Positions 43,886 to 51,718 of a DNA stretch of 64,000 nucleotides are shown here, in pieces. Position 1 is the stretch's first letter; each line of letters begins with the position of its first letter. The DNA is from CAYLRU01 sp964386565. Its GTDB lineage: Bacteria > Desulfobacterota > Desulfobacteria > Desulfobacterales > UBA5616. The stretch covers positions 1-64,000 of the forward strand of contig CAYLRU010000011.1 in NCBI GenBank assembly GCA_964386565.1, written 5' to 3'. A program made the translations under genes and the position numbers. Below the pieces are notes generated by a model. The model saw only the letters and a list, made by a program, of their open reading frames with translations, did not search any database and had not been told where the DNA came from.

Positions 43886-44827
43886 ATGATGAACGATCCC
43901 ATTAAAATCGGTATCAGCAGGTGTTTGTTGGGAGACAGGGTACGATACGACGGCACGCATAAGAAAGATCATTTCCTGGTGAACACCCTGGGTCTTTATG
44001 TTTCCTATGTACCGGTCTGTCCCGAAGTGGAATGCGGCCTGCCGGTTCCCCGCGAAAGCATGCGGCTTGTGGGGGATCCGGATCATCCTCGTCTGATGAC
44101 CCTGAAAACGAAAAAGGATTTTACCGATCAAATGGCCACTTGGTGCAGCCGTCGTCTGGATGAACTGGAAAAAGAAAATCTCTGCGGGTTTATTTTCAAA
44201 AAAAACTCACCGAGCGACGGCCTCTTTAAAGTTCGTGTGTATACCGAAACCGGAATACCCGGTCGAGTGGGAATGGGTCTTTTTGCCCGGGCATTTACCG
44301 AGCGTTTTCCCCTGGTCCCGGTTGAAGAAGAAGAGCGGTTGAACGACCCCAAGATCAGGAAGAACTTCATCGATCAGATCTTCACCATGGAGCAATGGCG
44401 TGCTGTATTGGCTGAAGAGAAAAGCGCGGACAACATCGTTAATTTTCATACACAAAACAAGCTGCTCATACTTTCCCACAGCCGGCAACACTACCGGCAG
44501 ATGGCAAAACTGGTTGCAGCCGCAAACTCCATGCCCCTGGAAAAATTGTACCCGGCATATGAGAAATTTCTGGTTGAAGCATTGAGGCTGAAGTCCACGG
44601 AAAAGAAAAACACCAACGTCCTGATGCACATGATGGGCTATTTAAAAAAGGACCTTCCCCCGGATGAAAAAAAGGAACTCCTGGAAATTTTCGATCAATA
44701 CCGCAGAGGGCAAATCCCCCTGATTATGCCGATCACACTGATGAACCACTATGCCAGGAAATACGACAAGCCGTATCTGAAACAGCAGACTTACTTAAAT
44801 CCCCATCTTGTTGCGCTGAAGCTATAG
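43886..44827 (+). CDS. DUF523 and DUF1722 domain protein (YbgA-like)
   Basis: A 313-aa fusion: DUF523 (residues ~5-150; IKIGISRCLLGDRVRYDG, PVCPEVECGLPVPRESMRL, with conserved Cys) and DUF1722 (residues ~175-310; VNFHTQNKLLILSHSRQHYR, MGYLKKDLPPDEKKELLEI, LIMPITLMNHYARKY, YLNPHLVALKL). The architecture is that of E. coli YbgA plus a DUF523 domain. DUF523 proteins are implicated in 2-thiouracil desulfuration (TudS-like, Fe-S dependent) in other bacteria; whether that applies is unproven. Single-gene unit. Confidence 0.88.
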   Translation: MMNDPIKIGISRCLLGDRVRYDGTHKKDHFLVNTLGLYVSYVPVCPEVECGLPVPRESMRLVGDPDHPRLMTLKTKKDFTDQMATWCSRRLDELEKENLCGFIFKKNSPSDGLFKVRVYTETGIPGRVGMGLFARAFTERFPLVPVEEEERLNDPKIRKNFIDQIFTMEQWRAVLAEEKSADNIVNFHTQNKLLILSHSRQHYRQMAKLVAAANSMPLEKLYPAYEKFLVEALRLKSTEKKNTNVLMHMMGYLKKDLPPDEKKELLEIFDQYRRGQIPLIMPITLMNHYARKYDKPYLKQQTYLNPHLVALKL

Positions 44828-44961
44828 TTCAAGGCATTGATCAACGCAAGGGCCATGCATCGATGGGCCATTCGGTCGTCATGAATGTTCTTCAGCAGTT
44901 CTTCGGCGGGTTTTCCTTCAAAATCGGCGTAATCCCCAGGACATCGATTCATTGTTTTTAC

Positions 44962-46617
44962 TTATTTTCCGAATCCACAGTGTGGGAACCTGCACGGATC
45001 ACAATCCAGGCACATTCCCCCGTGTCCCATGACCGCCATGTCTTTTCGGGTGATGCTGAGGCCTGCGAGCAATCGGGGCAACAGCAGGTCGAAACTGGTG
45101 ATCTTGTGATACAAACTGCAGGCCGGAACACCAATAACCTGGACGTCTCCGATATGTGCGATAAGGGTCATATTTCCCGGCAAAATCGGGCAACCGTAAA
45201 GCATATCGGTTACGCCTGCATCCAGTAACCCCTGTCGGGTGACATCATCCGGATCAACTGAAAGCCCGGCAGTGGTAACCAGGAGATTCACACCCACGCC
45301 CATCATGCGCGCAACTTCATCGGAAATTGCCTTGCGGTCGTCGGGAACAATTGCGAAGGAGATGACTTTGCAATCATAAGCTTCAACTTTATTACGAATT
45401 ATCGGGACAAACCGATCCGCCACAAGTCCTTTAAAAACCTCGGTTCCGGTCACCAGAATGCCCGTTTTTGCTTTTCTCAAGGGAAGCACCCGGAACAACG
45501 GCCCGCTTTCCAGCACGGACATGGACTTGTGAAAATCATTTTTCGGCAAAAACAACGGAAGCGCCCGGGTTCCGGCGATTTTGTCCCCTTTCTTCACCAG
45601 GGTATATCCGTGACGACCAGCGCAACTCACCCCGGGAATAGAGTTGAAGACTTCCAGCAACCCTTTGTCCACCACCAGCATGCCGTCATATTGGGCGAAG
45701 AGTTCGGCCTTGCCTTCGCTCGGATTTTCCGTATAGTCGACACCGGTTCCGGCCATGGCGGAAACAAAGGCTTTGGCTGCCTCATCCTCGTGAACCCAGT
45801 CCGGATGATCCGGATTGTCTTCGATGGCGTAGACATACTGCCGTCCGAGTTTTTGAAGTCGGCATATGTCACCGGCACCGATTTCCTGATGTCTCCTGAA
45901 TACCGGCCCTTTTTCCTTTCCGGGGATGATCCGGGTCATGTCATGAAGTACATGCCGTCCCTGGGCCTGTTCAACAGGAATGGCGTTCAACAACCGCATT
46001 GAAATATCTTTTGATCGCCCGGTCGGCAGGTAAGGTGCATCACCCTGGCACCCCAGGCAAATTTTTCCGTCATCCGCCGGATACCCTTCGCCGCACAGGG
46101 GGCACACGGCAAAAACACCACGACTGTGAGACCGGGCAAAATCCATGTCCACCATGACGTTTTCAACACTGAAGATCGATGTGTGCGCCCGCCCGATTTC
46201 TTCCATCAATACATTGAAATCCTGTTCTTTTTTAGGCTTTAATTTAAAAAAGAAAGTGTTGAGCTCCGGCCAGCTTAACAGCTTTTCCCGGTCCACGTAT
46301 ACGCGAAGGCCTTTACCCGAATGCTTCTCGAAAAACGACAGGGCAAATCGGCCCAGGTTCACGATTTTCAGCCAGCCGTTTCCTATGGTGCAGGGGGTTA
46401 ATATCTGTATGGCATCGGGAAGGCATGCCCGGGTTTCACACACGGCATCAAAAAATTCCCCATCCGGTAAATTCTGACAGGCCAAATCCACCATGAACCC
46501 GCCCAGCACCATGCCGGGAGCCACGTGCCCGTGGAACTCATTGATTTTCTTAATATATTGATCAAATGTGAGCCCGCATATGGTGACTGCGGAAGAGATA
46601 TTGGTTTTTATCTGCAT
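44962..46617 (-). CDS. FmdE-MoeA-like fusion protein with Cys-rich tail
   Basis: A 551-aa protein from two recognisable parts. Residues ~10-215: FmdE-type domain (FDQYIKKINEFHGHVAPGMV, CETRACLPDAIQIL, CTIGNGWLKIVNLG) ending in a zinc-knuckle-like CPLCGEGYPADDGKICLGCQ. Residues ~280-520: molybdopterin-binding MoeA/MoCF-like region (GDKIAGTRALPLFL, TGILVTGTEVFKG, LLVTTAGLSVDPDDVTRQG, GNMTLIAHIGDVQVIGVPAC). The tail GMCLDCDPCRFPHCGFGK is C-x2-C-x2-C-x4-C, possibly an Fe-S site. It probably acts in molybdenum/tungsten cofactor handling, which would suit the tungsten enzyme AOR. Start at 46617 (TTAGGGTTACC before ATG) preferred to 46653. Confidence 0.85.
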   Translation of the reverse strand: MQIKTNISSAVTICGLTFDQYIKKINEFHGHVAPGMVLGGFMVDLACQNLPDGEFFDAVCETRACLPDAIQILTPCTIGNGWLKIVNLGRFALSFFEKHSGKGLRVYVDREKLLSWPELNTFFFKLKPKKEQDFNVLMEEIGRAHTSIFSVENVMVDMDFARSHSRGVFAVCPLCGEGYPADDGKICLGCQGDAPYLPTGRSKDISMRLLNAIPVEQAQGRHVLHDMTRIIPGKEKGPVFRRHQEIGAGDICRLQKLGRQYVYAIEDNPDHPDWVHEDEAAKAFVSAMAGTGVDYTENPSEGKAELFAQYDGMLVVDKGLLEVFNSIPGVSCAGRHGYTLVKKGDKIAGTRALPLFLPKNDFHKSMSVLESGPLFRVLPLRKAKTGILVTGTEVFKGLVADRFVPIIRNKVEAYDCKVISFAIVPDDRKAISDEVARMMGVGVNLLVTTAGLSVDPDDVTRQGLLDAGVTDMLYGCPILPGNMTLIAHIGDVQVIGVPACSLYHKITSFDLLLPRLLAGLSITRKDMAVMGHGGMCLDCDPCRFPHCGFGK

Positions 46618-46800
46618 GGTAACCCTAACCGGTGTCCATCCGGAAAATGGCATCTTTTGGCCCAGTCCTGTGTTCCTGCTCCTTTAAAATCCTCCACCTG
46701 GCACCGCTGTTGGACCTTAGATGAGGTTTTGAAACCGCCTCTGACCAAATCCGGGTTGAGAGCAGCCGGGTAATCTTCGTTTTTTCATTATGGATGTCGG

Positions 46801-47382
46801 CTATTTCAGGACTTTGTTGAAAATCATATCAAAAAAAGCATCCTGGGGTGTGGCGCTTTTCGTTACCTTCATTAACAGCAGGGTTCCTTCCCAACTGGAA
46901 AATAGAAATTCCGAAAGTGCATCGATATCTGCAGATGCTTCGATCTCCTTTTCAGCCTTTGCTTTTTCAAGCAGGATCGCAATGTGTCGTTTGATCCCGC
47001 TTATGGCCTCATTGAGCTTGATGCGAAAGCTTTCATTGATGTCGGCCATTTCCATCGAGAGGTTGCCGATGGGGCATCCGCCTTTAAAGTCGTTCATTAC
47101 AAGAACCTTAAACGACCATTCAAGTGTGAGTCTCAGCCTTTCCAGGGCGGTAGTCGCACCCTGCTGTCGAACATATTCAGCCATATTGTCGGATATGTAT
47201 CTGTTGTAATAATCGATAAGCTCGATACCGAATGACTCTTTGCTGTCAAAATAAAAATAAAAAGACCCTTTTGGAATACCGGCCGCCTTTAATAACTCCT
47301 GGATTCCTGTATGGTTGAAGCCTTTCTTAAGAACAATATCCGCACCTGTTGCCAGAATTTTTTCTTTTGTATTTGCTTTCAT
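46801..47382 (-). CDS. TetR/AcrR-family transcriptional regulator
   Basis: A 193-aa repressor-type regulator. The HTH is at residues ~10-55 (KEKILATGADIVLKKGFNHT, GIQELLKAAGIPKGSFYFYF), followed by a ligand domain with GGCPIGNLSMEMADINESF, a pattern of the NemR/AcuR-like TetR subgroup in which Cys residues can sense electrophiles. A palindrome lies 60 bp upstream, suggesting autoregulation and control of the divergent methyltransferase. The ligand is unknown. Confidence 0.9.
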   Translation of the reverse strand: MKANTKEKILATGADIVLKKGFNHTGIQELLKAAGIPKGSFYFYFDSKESFGIELIDYYNRYISDNMAEYVRQQGATTALERLRLTLEWSFKVLVMNDFKGGCPIGNLSMEMADINESFRIKLNEAISGIKRHIAILLEKAKAEKEIEASADIDALSEFLFSSWEGTLLLMKVTKSATPQDAFFDMIFNKVLK

Positions 47383-47441
47383 TTTATGATCAGTTAATAA
47401 TTTGTTTTATCATCAATTTGTTTAATCGCACGACTATTTAG

Positions 47442-47456
47442 TAGACCGGTCGTCTA
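47442..47456. promoter_or_regulatory. Putative TetR-family operator
   Basis: TAGACCGGTCGTCTA is an inverted repeat TAGAC-N5-GTCTA with an inner GACCGGTC palindrome. It resembles operators of NemR-like TetR regulators and lies between the tetR gene and the divergent methyltransferase gene. Confidence 0.6.
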
Positions 47457-47655
47457 TAGAAGTCAAGTTTTTTCCGGGAATGGGGTCGATGAAGTGCCGA
47501 GTGCAAAATACAGCGATCTCTTTCCCTTGTTTTATACAACTTGAGGGGTCAGGATTTTTTGCTTCAGCACGCACCATGGATAATTATCGCTGAAAAGAAA
47601 AAACTTTCCCCGACCCTCATAAAAACTTAACACTTTTACCAAGCGGGGGCCTTTA

Positions 47656-48489
47656 ATGTCCGATTACGCCGGTTCTCTCAACAAGCATTACGGGAGACAA
47701 AACCTGATTCAGCGAATATTTGATGCGCTTGAAAAGACGGGAATGGATATAAATACCCTGGCCGTCGACAGCCTGGGTCCAATGGAAGAACTCCATATCG
47801 CCGGCCGAGAAGCCACATTAAACCTCGGCCGGATCGCCGGGCTAAACGGTGACATGCATGTGCTGGATGTTGGATGCGGCATCGGAGGACCGGCCAGAAC
47901 CATTGCCCATCATTTCGGATGCCACGTCACAGGCATCGACCTTACGGAAGAATTCTGCACTGCCGCGGAAATCCTGACCCAAAAAATGGGGCTCGGGCAT
48001 AGGGTAAACATCCGGCTCGCAAACGCCCTTGATATGCCTTTTGAAAACGACATGTTCGACGCAGCCTGGATGCAGCATGCCTCCATGAATATTCCGGACA
48101 AGGCAAGGCTTTTTTCGGAAGTCGCCAGGGTGTTAAAACCCAACGGTGTACTTGCTCTCTATGAAATCCTCTCCGCCTCCCGCCCTATTCTTCATTTTCC
48201 CGTTCCCTTTGCCTCCGATGCATCCTTAAGTTTTTTGCAAAATGAAACGAAATTCATCAAAGACCTGGAATCAGCGGGTTTCCATACACAAATCTGGGAG
48301 GACATTACGGAAAAAACCCGCCGGATCCAGGAAAAAGTCATTCAGGTGGTTAGGCAAAGGGGATTCCCTCCGCTGAATCCAGGCATCCTGCTGGGACCGG
48401 ATTTCCAATTGATGGCCATAAATTTAATGAAAAATTTGAAGGAAAAACGAATTAAAATCATTCAGGCCATTCTGCGCCTTTCTCCCTGA
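47656..48489 (+). CDS. Class I SAM-dependent methyltransferase
   Basis: A 277-aa Rossmann-fold methyltransferase related to UbiE/Erg6-type enzymes. Motif I is VLDVGCGIGGPARTIA, followed by HVTGIDLTEEFCTAAEIL, NIRLANALDMPFENDMFDAA (motif II region) and VARVLKPNGVLALYE. GIGGPARTIA is usual in sarcosine/dimethylglycine, sterol and quinone C-methyltransferases. A substrate cannot be assigned. The gene is divergent from tetR across the putative operator, so it may be the regulated target. Confidence 0.85.
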   Translation: MSDYAGSLNKHYGRQNLIQRIFDALEKTGMDINTLAVDSLGPMEELHIAGREATLNLGRIAGLNGDMHVLDVGCGIGGPARTIAHHFGCHVTGIDLTEEFCTAAEILTQKMGLGHRVNIRLANALDMPFENDMFDAAWMQHASMNIPDKARLFSEVARVLKPNGVLALYEILSASRPILHFPVPFASDASLSFLQNETKFIKDLESAGFHTQIWEDITEKTRRIQEKVIQVVRQRGFPPLNPGILLGPDFQLMAINLMKNLKEKRIKIIQAILRLSP

Positions 48490-48757
48490 TCCGAACAGGC
48501 CGGAACAAATCATTTAAGAAAAATCGAACTTTTCCTCTCTTTTAAAGGATGGGCATACGGAAAATGCCCCCCCGTTCCGATATCAAGGGGACAGGACCAA
48601 AGGCCATTATTGATTCAACCCATAATTTATTGATTTTACGATTCAAACATAATAGATATATAATTTTACGCTCACACGTTATGTATATGACAGACGTTGA
48701 AGGAAATCCCTTCAGCGTTTGACATATCATATTGAATAGTGATGATATTTTTTTATT

Positions 48758-50431
48758 ATGATGTCTTACATAAAAAAATCGGTGCCGATAATTGTGTTTC
48801 TGCTCTTTGTGACCATCTCGATAACGCTGTGGAAAAATGAAAATGCGCATAGAAGAGAACTTCTTCAAAAAAGTACTGCAACTTCTTCGGAGCAGATGCG
48901 AATCCGTATTGAAGGCCTGATGAATGCCCGTTTCGCTGCCCTCAAATTATTGGCCCAAAGATGGGTTGAAAGAACCCCGCCCGACTTCAGCAAAAATCGA
49001 TTCATGGGGTTTGCGGATGATCTTTACATGCATTTCCAGGGATTCACCGGGATCAATTGGATCGATCCCCAGGGGGTTGTCCGGTGGGTTTTTCCCATGG
49101 ACAGCACCAACCAAAAGGCCGTCAACCGGAATATCTTCAGGCATCCGGATCCGGGGTTTCGGGACAGTTTTTCCCTGGCCATGAAAAGCCGACGGAACAG
49201 GGTCTCTCCGTGTACAGATCTCTTTCAGGGTGGAATGGGGTTTGAAGTATTTTATCCCCTGGTCCATGATAAAAATATTCAAGGTGTTCTAAGCGGGGTG
49301 TTCATGGTCGACCGGATTATGGATATCTGTCTGGGCCCCGATATTTCCGGCTCCTTTTATTTAAACCTTTATGAAAACGGCCGTCTTATTTATTCAAACG
49401 AATCGGAACACATTAAAAATTTAGAAAGAAATGAGCTGACGGTTACCAGAGAGATTCAATTTACCGGAAAAACCTGGCAACTGGAAATCACACCGAATTC
49501 CGCCCTTTTGTCATCCCTGAAAAGACATGCACTTCCCATCCTGATTTTCGGATTAATCACCTCACTGGGTTTTTCCCTGCTTCTTTTCTTTCTGATCAAA
49601 CGGATGGAAATGTACGGCCAGGCAAGGGATTTGGCCCTCCATGAAGTTAATGAGCGAAAACGTTCTGAAAATGCACTGAAAGAAAACGAAAAAAAACTGC
49701 AAGAATTACTGGATGAGCTGGTCCGGAAAAGCTCGGAACTTGAAGCATTTGTGTACACGGTATCCCATGACTTAAAATCACCGATCGTTACCATTGAAGG
49801 ATTCATCAGCGCCCTCCGCGAAGATTTCGGAGACCGGATCTCCCATGAGGGAGATAAATACCTGGACTATATCAGCGATGCCCTTAAAAAGATGGAGCAT
49901 TTAATCCAGGATCTGCTGGAGCTTTCCCGCATCGGACGCACAGAGGGGAAAAAGGAAGATTTCCCTTTTGGCGATCTCCTGGAGGAGGTGATCACGGGGC
50001 TTCAACCCCGTATTGCTGAAAAATCGATCCAAGTTAATATCACGGGAGATCTGCCGTTGGTTTATGGAGAAAAAAAGCGACTGGGGCAAGTTATGGAAAA
50101 CCTTTTGTCCAATTCGATAAAATATATGGGCAGGAATAACACGTCTCCCCGAATTGACATAGGTATCACACAGCAACAAGGACACCCGGTCTTTTTTGTC
50201 CGGGATAACGGCATTGGCATTCCGAAACATTATCATGAAAAAATTTTTCAGGTTTTTCAGCGGCTGCCCGCTGCAAAAAAATTAGGCGGAGGAACGGGTG
50301 TCGGACTTGCAATCGTCAAGCGGATCATCGAACAGCATGGCGGAAAAATTTGGCTGGAATCCAATCCCTTGAAAGGAACCACCTTTTTCTTCAAACTGAA
50401 AGCCAGGACGGAGTATACGGATGATATTTGA
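48758..50431 (+). CDS. Membrane sensor histidine kinase
   Basis: A 557-aa kinase: TM1 at residues ~8-25 (VPIIVFLLFVTISITLW), a ~225-residue periplasmic sensor (CHASE/PAS-like; WIDPQGVVRWVFPMD, FQGGMGFEVFYPLVHD), TM2 at ~255-280 (LPILIFGLITSLGFSLLLFF), a coiled coil, HisKA (AFVYTVSHDLKSPIVTIEGF) and HATPase_c (NLLSNSIKYMG, DNGIGIP, GGGTGVGLAIVKRI). The stop is overlapped by a truncated receiver gene, then by a REC-kinase gene, so this locus once probably encoded a longer phosphorelay. Two adjacent ATGs are possible. Confidence 0.9.
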   Translation: MMSYIKKSVPIIVFLLFVTISITLWKNENAHRRELLQKSTATSSEQMRIRIEGLMNARFAALKLLAQRWVERTPPDFSKNRFMGFADDLYMHFQGFTGINWIDPQGVVRWVFPMDSTNQKAVNRNIFRHPDPGFRDSFSLAMKSRRNRVSPCTDLFQGGMGFEVFYPLVHDKNIQGVLSGVFMVDRIMDICLGPDISGSFYLNLYENGRLIYSNESEHIKNLERNELTVTREIQFTGKTWQLEITPNSALLSSLKRHALPILIFGLITSLGFSLLLFFLIKRMEMYGQARDLALHEVNERKRSENALKENEKKLQELLDELVRKSSELEAFVYTVSHDLKSPIVTIEGFISALREDFGDRISHEGDKYLDYISDALKKMEHLIQDLLELSRIGRTEGKKEDFPFGDLLEEVITGLQPRIAEKSIQVNITGDLPLVYGEKKRLGQVMENLLSNSIKYMGRNNTSPRIDIGITQQQGHPVFFVRDNGIGIPKHYHEKIFQVFQRLPAAKKLGGGTGVGLAIVKRIIEQHGGKIWLESNPLKGTTFFFKLKARTEYTDDI

Positions 50432-50549
50432 TCCGTCGAATATATTGATCGTGGAAGATGAAGAGGCGCACGCCGAGCTGACAAAACATGCGACCCGGAA
50501 GACAAATCGAATTGACAGTATCGACAACAAACCACCTGTGCTGGATTAA
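50421..50549 (+). pseudogene. Truncated response-regulator receiver (42 codons)
   Basis: The frame reads MIFDPSNILIVEDEEAHAEL, i.e. the first beta strand and the acidic pocket of a receiver domain, then ends after only 42 residues with an unrelated tail (RIDSIDNKPPVLD). It starts inside the last codons of the kinase gene, as translationally coupled receivers commonly do. The rest of the domain, including the phosphoacceptor Asp, is absent. Best read as a deletion remnant of a cognate regulator. Confidence 0.6.
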
Positions 50550-50588
50550 CCTATTGTATTATGGCAAAATCTTAAGGACGGCATTCCC

Positions 50589-51710
50589 ATGGACGTGCTA
50601 AGACTCATTATCATCGAAGATGACGATTCGCATTTTGTTCTCATGCGACGCGCCATTTTAAAAGAACTGCCCACCGCATCGGTTCATCATTTCCAGGAAC
50701 CCAAATCCTGTTTGAAGCGCTTAAATGAAATCATGCCGGACGTTATCATCACGGATTATCTGATGCCGGGAATGAACGGCATCGAATTTCTGGAATATTT
50801 GAATAGCGAAAATCTTAATATACCCATTATCATGACAACGGCCCATGGGGATGAATATACCGCCGTGCAGGCCATGAAATTCGGGGCCAGGGATTACCTG
50901 GTTAAATCCGGCGACTTTTTTTCCTTGCTGCCGATGGTTATTAAAAAAGTGTCCCGGGAAAAGGCTCTTCGTCAATCCCTGCAGCAATCTGAAGAACAAA
51001 TCCGACAACTCTCCCGGCAATTGCTGGAAGCCCAGGAAAGAGAGCGGAGGATGCTCTCCCTGGAACTCCATGATCGTGTTGCCCAGGATCTCTCATTGCT
51101 GAAAATTTCCTGCGATACGCTTTTCGACGATATTCCGGAAGCCTCCATTGAAATTAAAAACAGGGTTTCGGAATTATCAAAAATTCTGCACAGGATTATC
51201 ATTACCGTTCGGGATATGTCCTATGAATTAACACCCCCCGGCCTGAAGGAATTCGGGTTTTCCCAAACGGTTAATTCCTTTTGTGAAGACTTTTCAAAAA
51301 GAACCGGATTAACCGTCAACTTCTCTTGTACGGCCGTGGATCAGTTACCACTGGATTATGACATGCGGATCAATCTCTACCGCCTGATCCAGGAAGGACT
51401 GAACAATATAAAAAAACATGCACAGGCCCGTACCGGGTTCGTCACCGTGGTTGCCGCCCATCCGAACCTTATTCTCCGGATAGAAGATGACGGCATTGGA
51501 TTTGATGTTCAACAGCGGGCCGGTCAGTTATCCAATGAGAAACGAATGGGTCTTCGGAGTATGAATGAACGGGTCGGCCTCCTTGGGGGTACGATGAAGA
51601 TCCAGTCCCAACCGATGAAGGGCACAAAAATATTCATAAAAATCCCCATCCCGGAAAAAAAGGATAACAAACCATCCATCACAAAAATTGATCCCGAGAG
51701 AAGGTTTTGA
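50589..51710 (+). CDS. Receiver-histidine kinase (REC-HisKA_3-HATPase)
   Basis: A 373-aa soluble protein with an N-terminal receiver (RLIIIEDDDSHFVLMRRAI, acceptor Asp in VIITDYLMPGMNG, Lys in YLVKSGDF) joined to a HisKA_3 kinase (LSLELHDRVAQDLSLLKIS) and HATPase_c (EGLNNIKKHAQAR, DDGIGFD, RMGLRSMNERVGLLGG). This order, receiver then kinase, suits relay from an upstream kinase such as the one at 48758 to a NarL-type regulator elsewhere. It ends eight bases from the convergent sigma-54 activator gene. Confidence 0.9.
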   Translation: MDVLRLIIIEDDDSHFVLMRRAILKELPTASVHHFQEPKSCLKRLNEIMPDVIITDYLMPGMNGIEFLEYLNSENLNIPIIMTTAHGDEYTAVQAMKFGARDYLVKSGDFFSLLPMVIKKVSREKALRQSLQQSEEQIRQLSRQLLEAQERERRMLSLELHDRVAQDLSLLKISCDTLFDDIPEASIEIKNRVSELSKILHRIIITVRDMSYELTPPGLKEFGFSQTVNSFCEDFSKRTGLTVNFSCTAVDQLPLDYDMRINLYRLIQEGLNNIKKHAQARTGFVTVVAAHPNLILRIEDDGIGFDVQQRAGQLSNEKRMGLRSMNERVGLLGGTMKIQSQPMKGTKIFIKIPIPEKKDNKPSITKIDPERRF

Positions 51711-51718
51711 AACCGCTT

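Noticed and set aside
46618..46800. Molybdenum-cofactor riboswitch before the FmdE-MoeA-like gene
   Set aside because: I could not recognise the conserved elements of the Moco RNA motif; the region is also short. A covariance-model search would decide.
48551..48569. Terminator GGGCAT/ATGCCC after the methyltransferase
   Set aside because: The stem is only six base pairs and is followed by C-rich rather than T-rich sequence.
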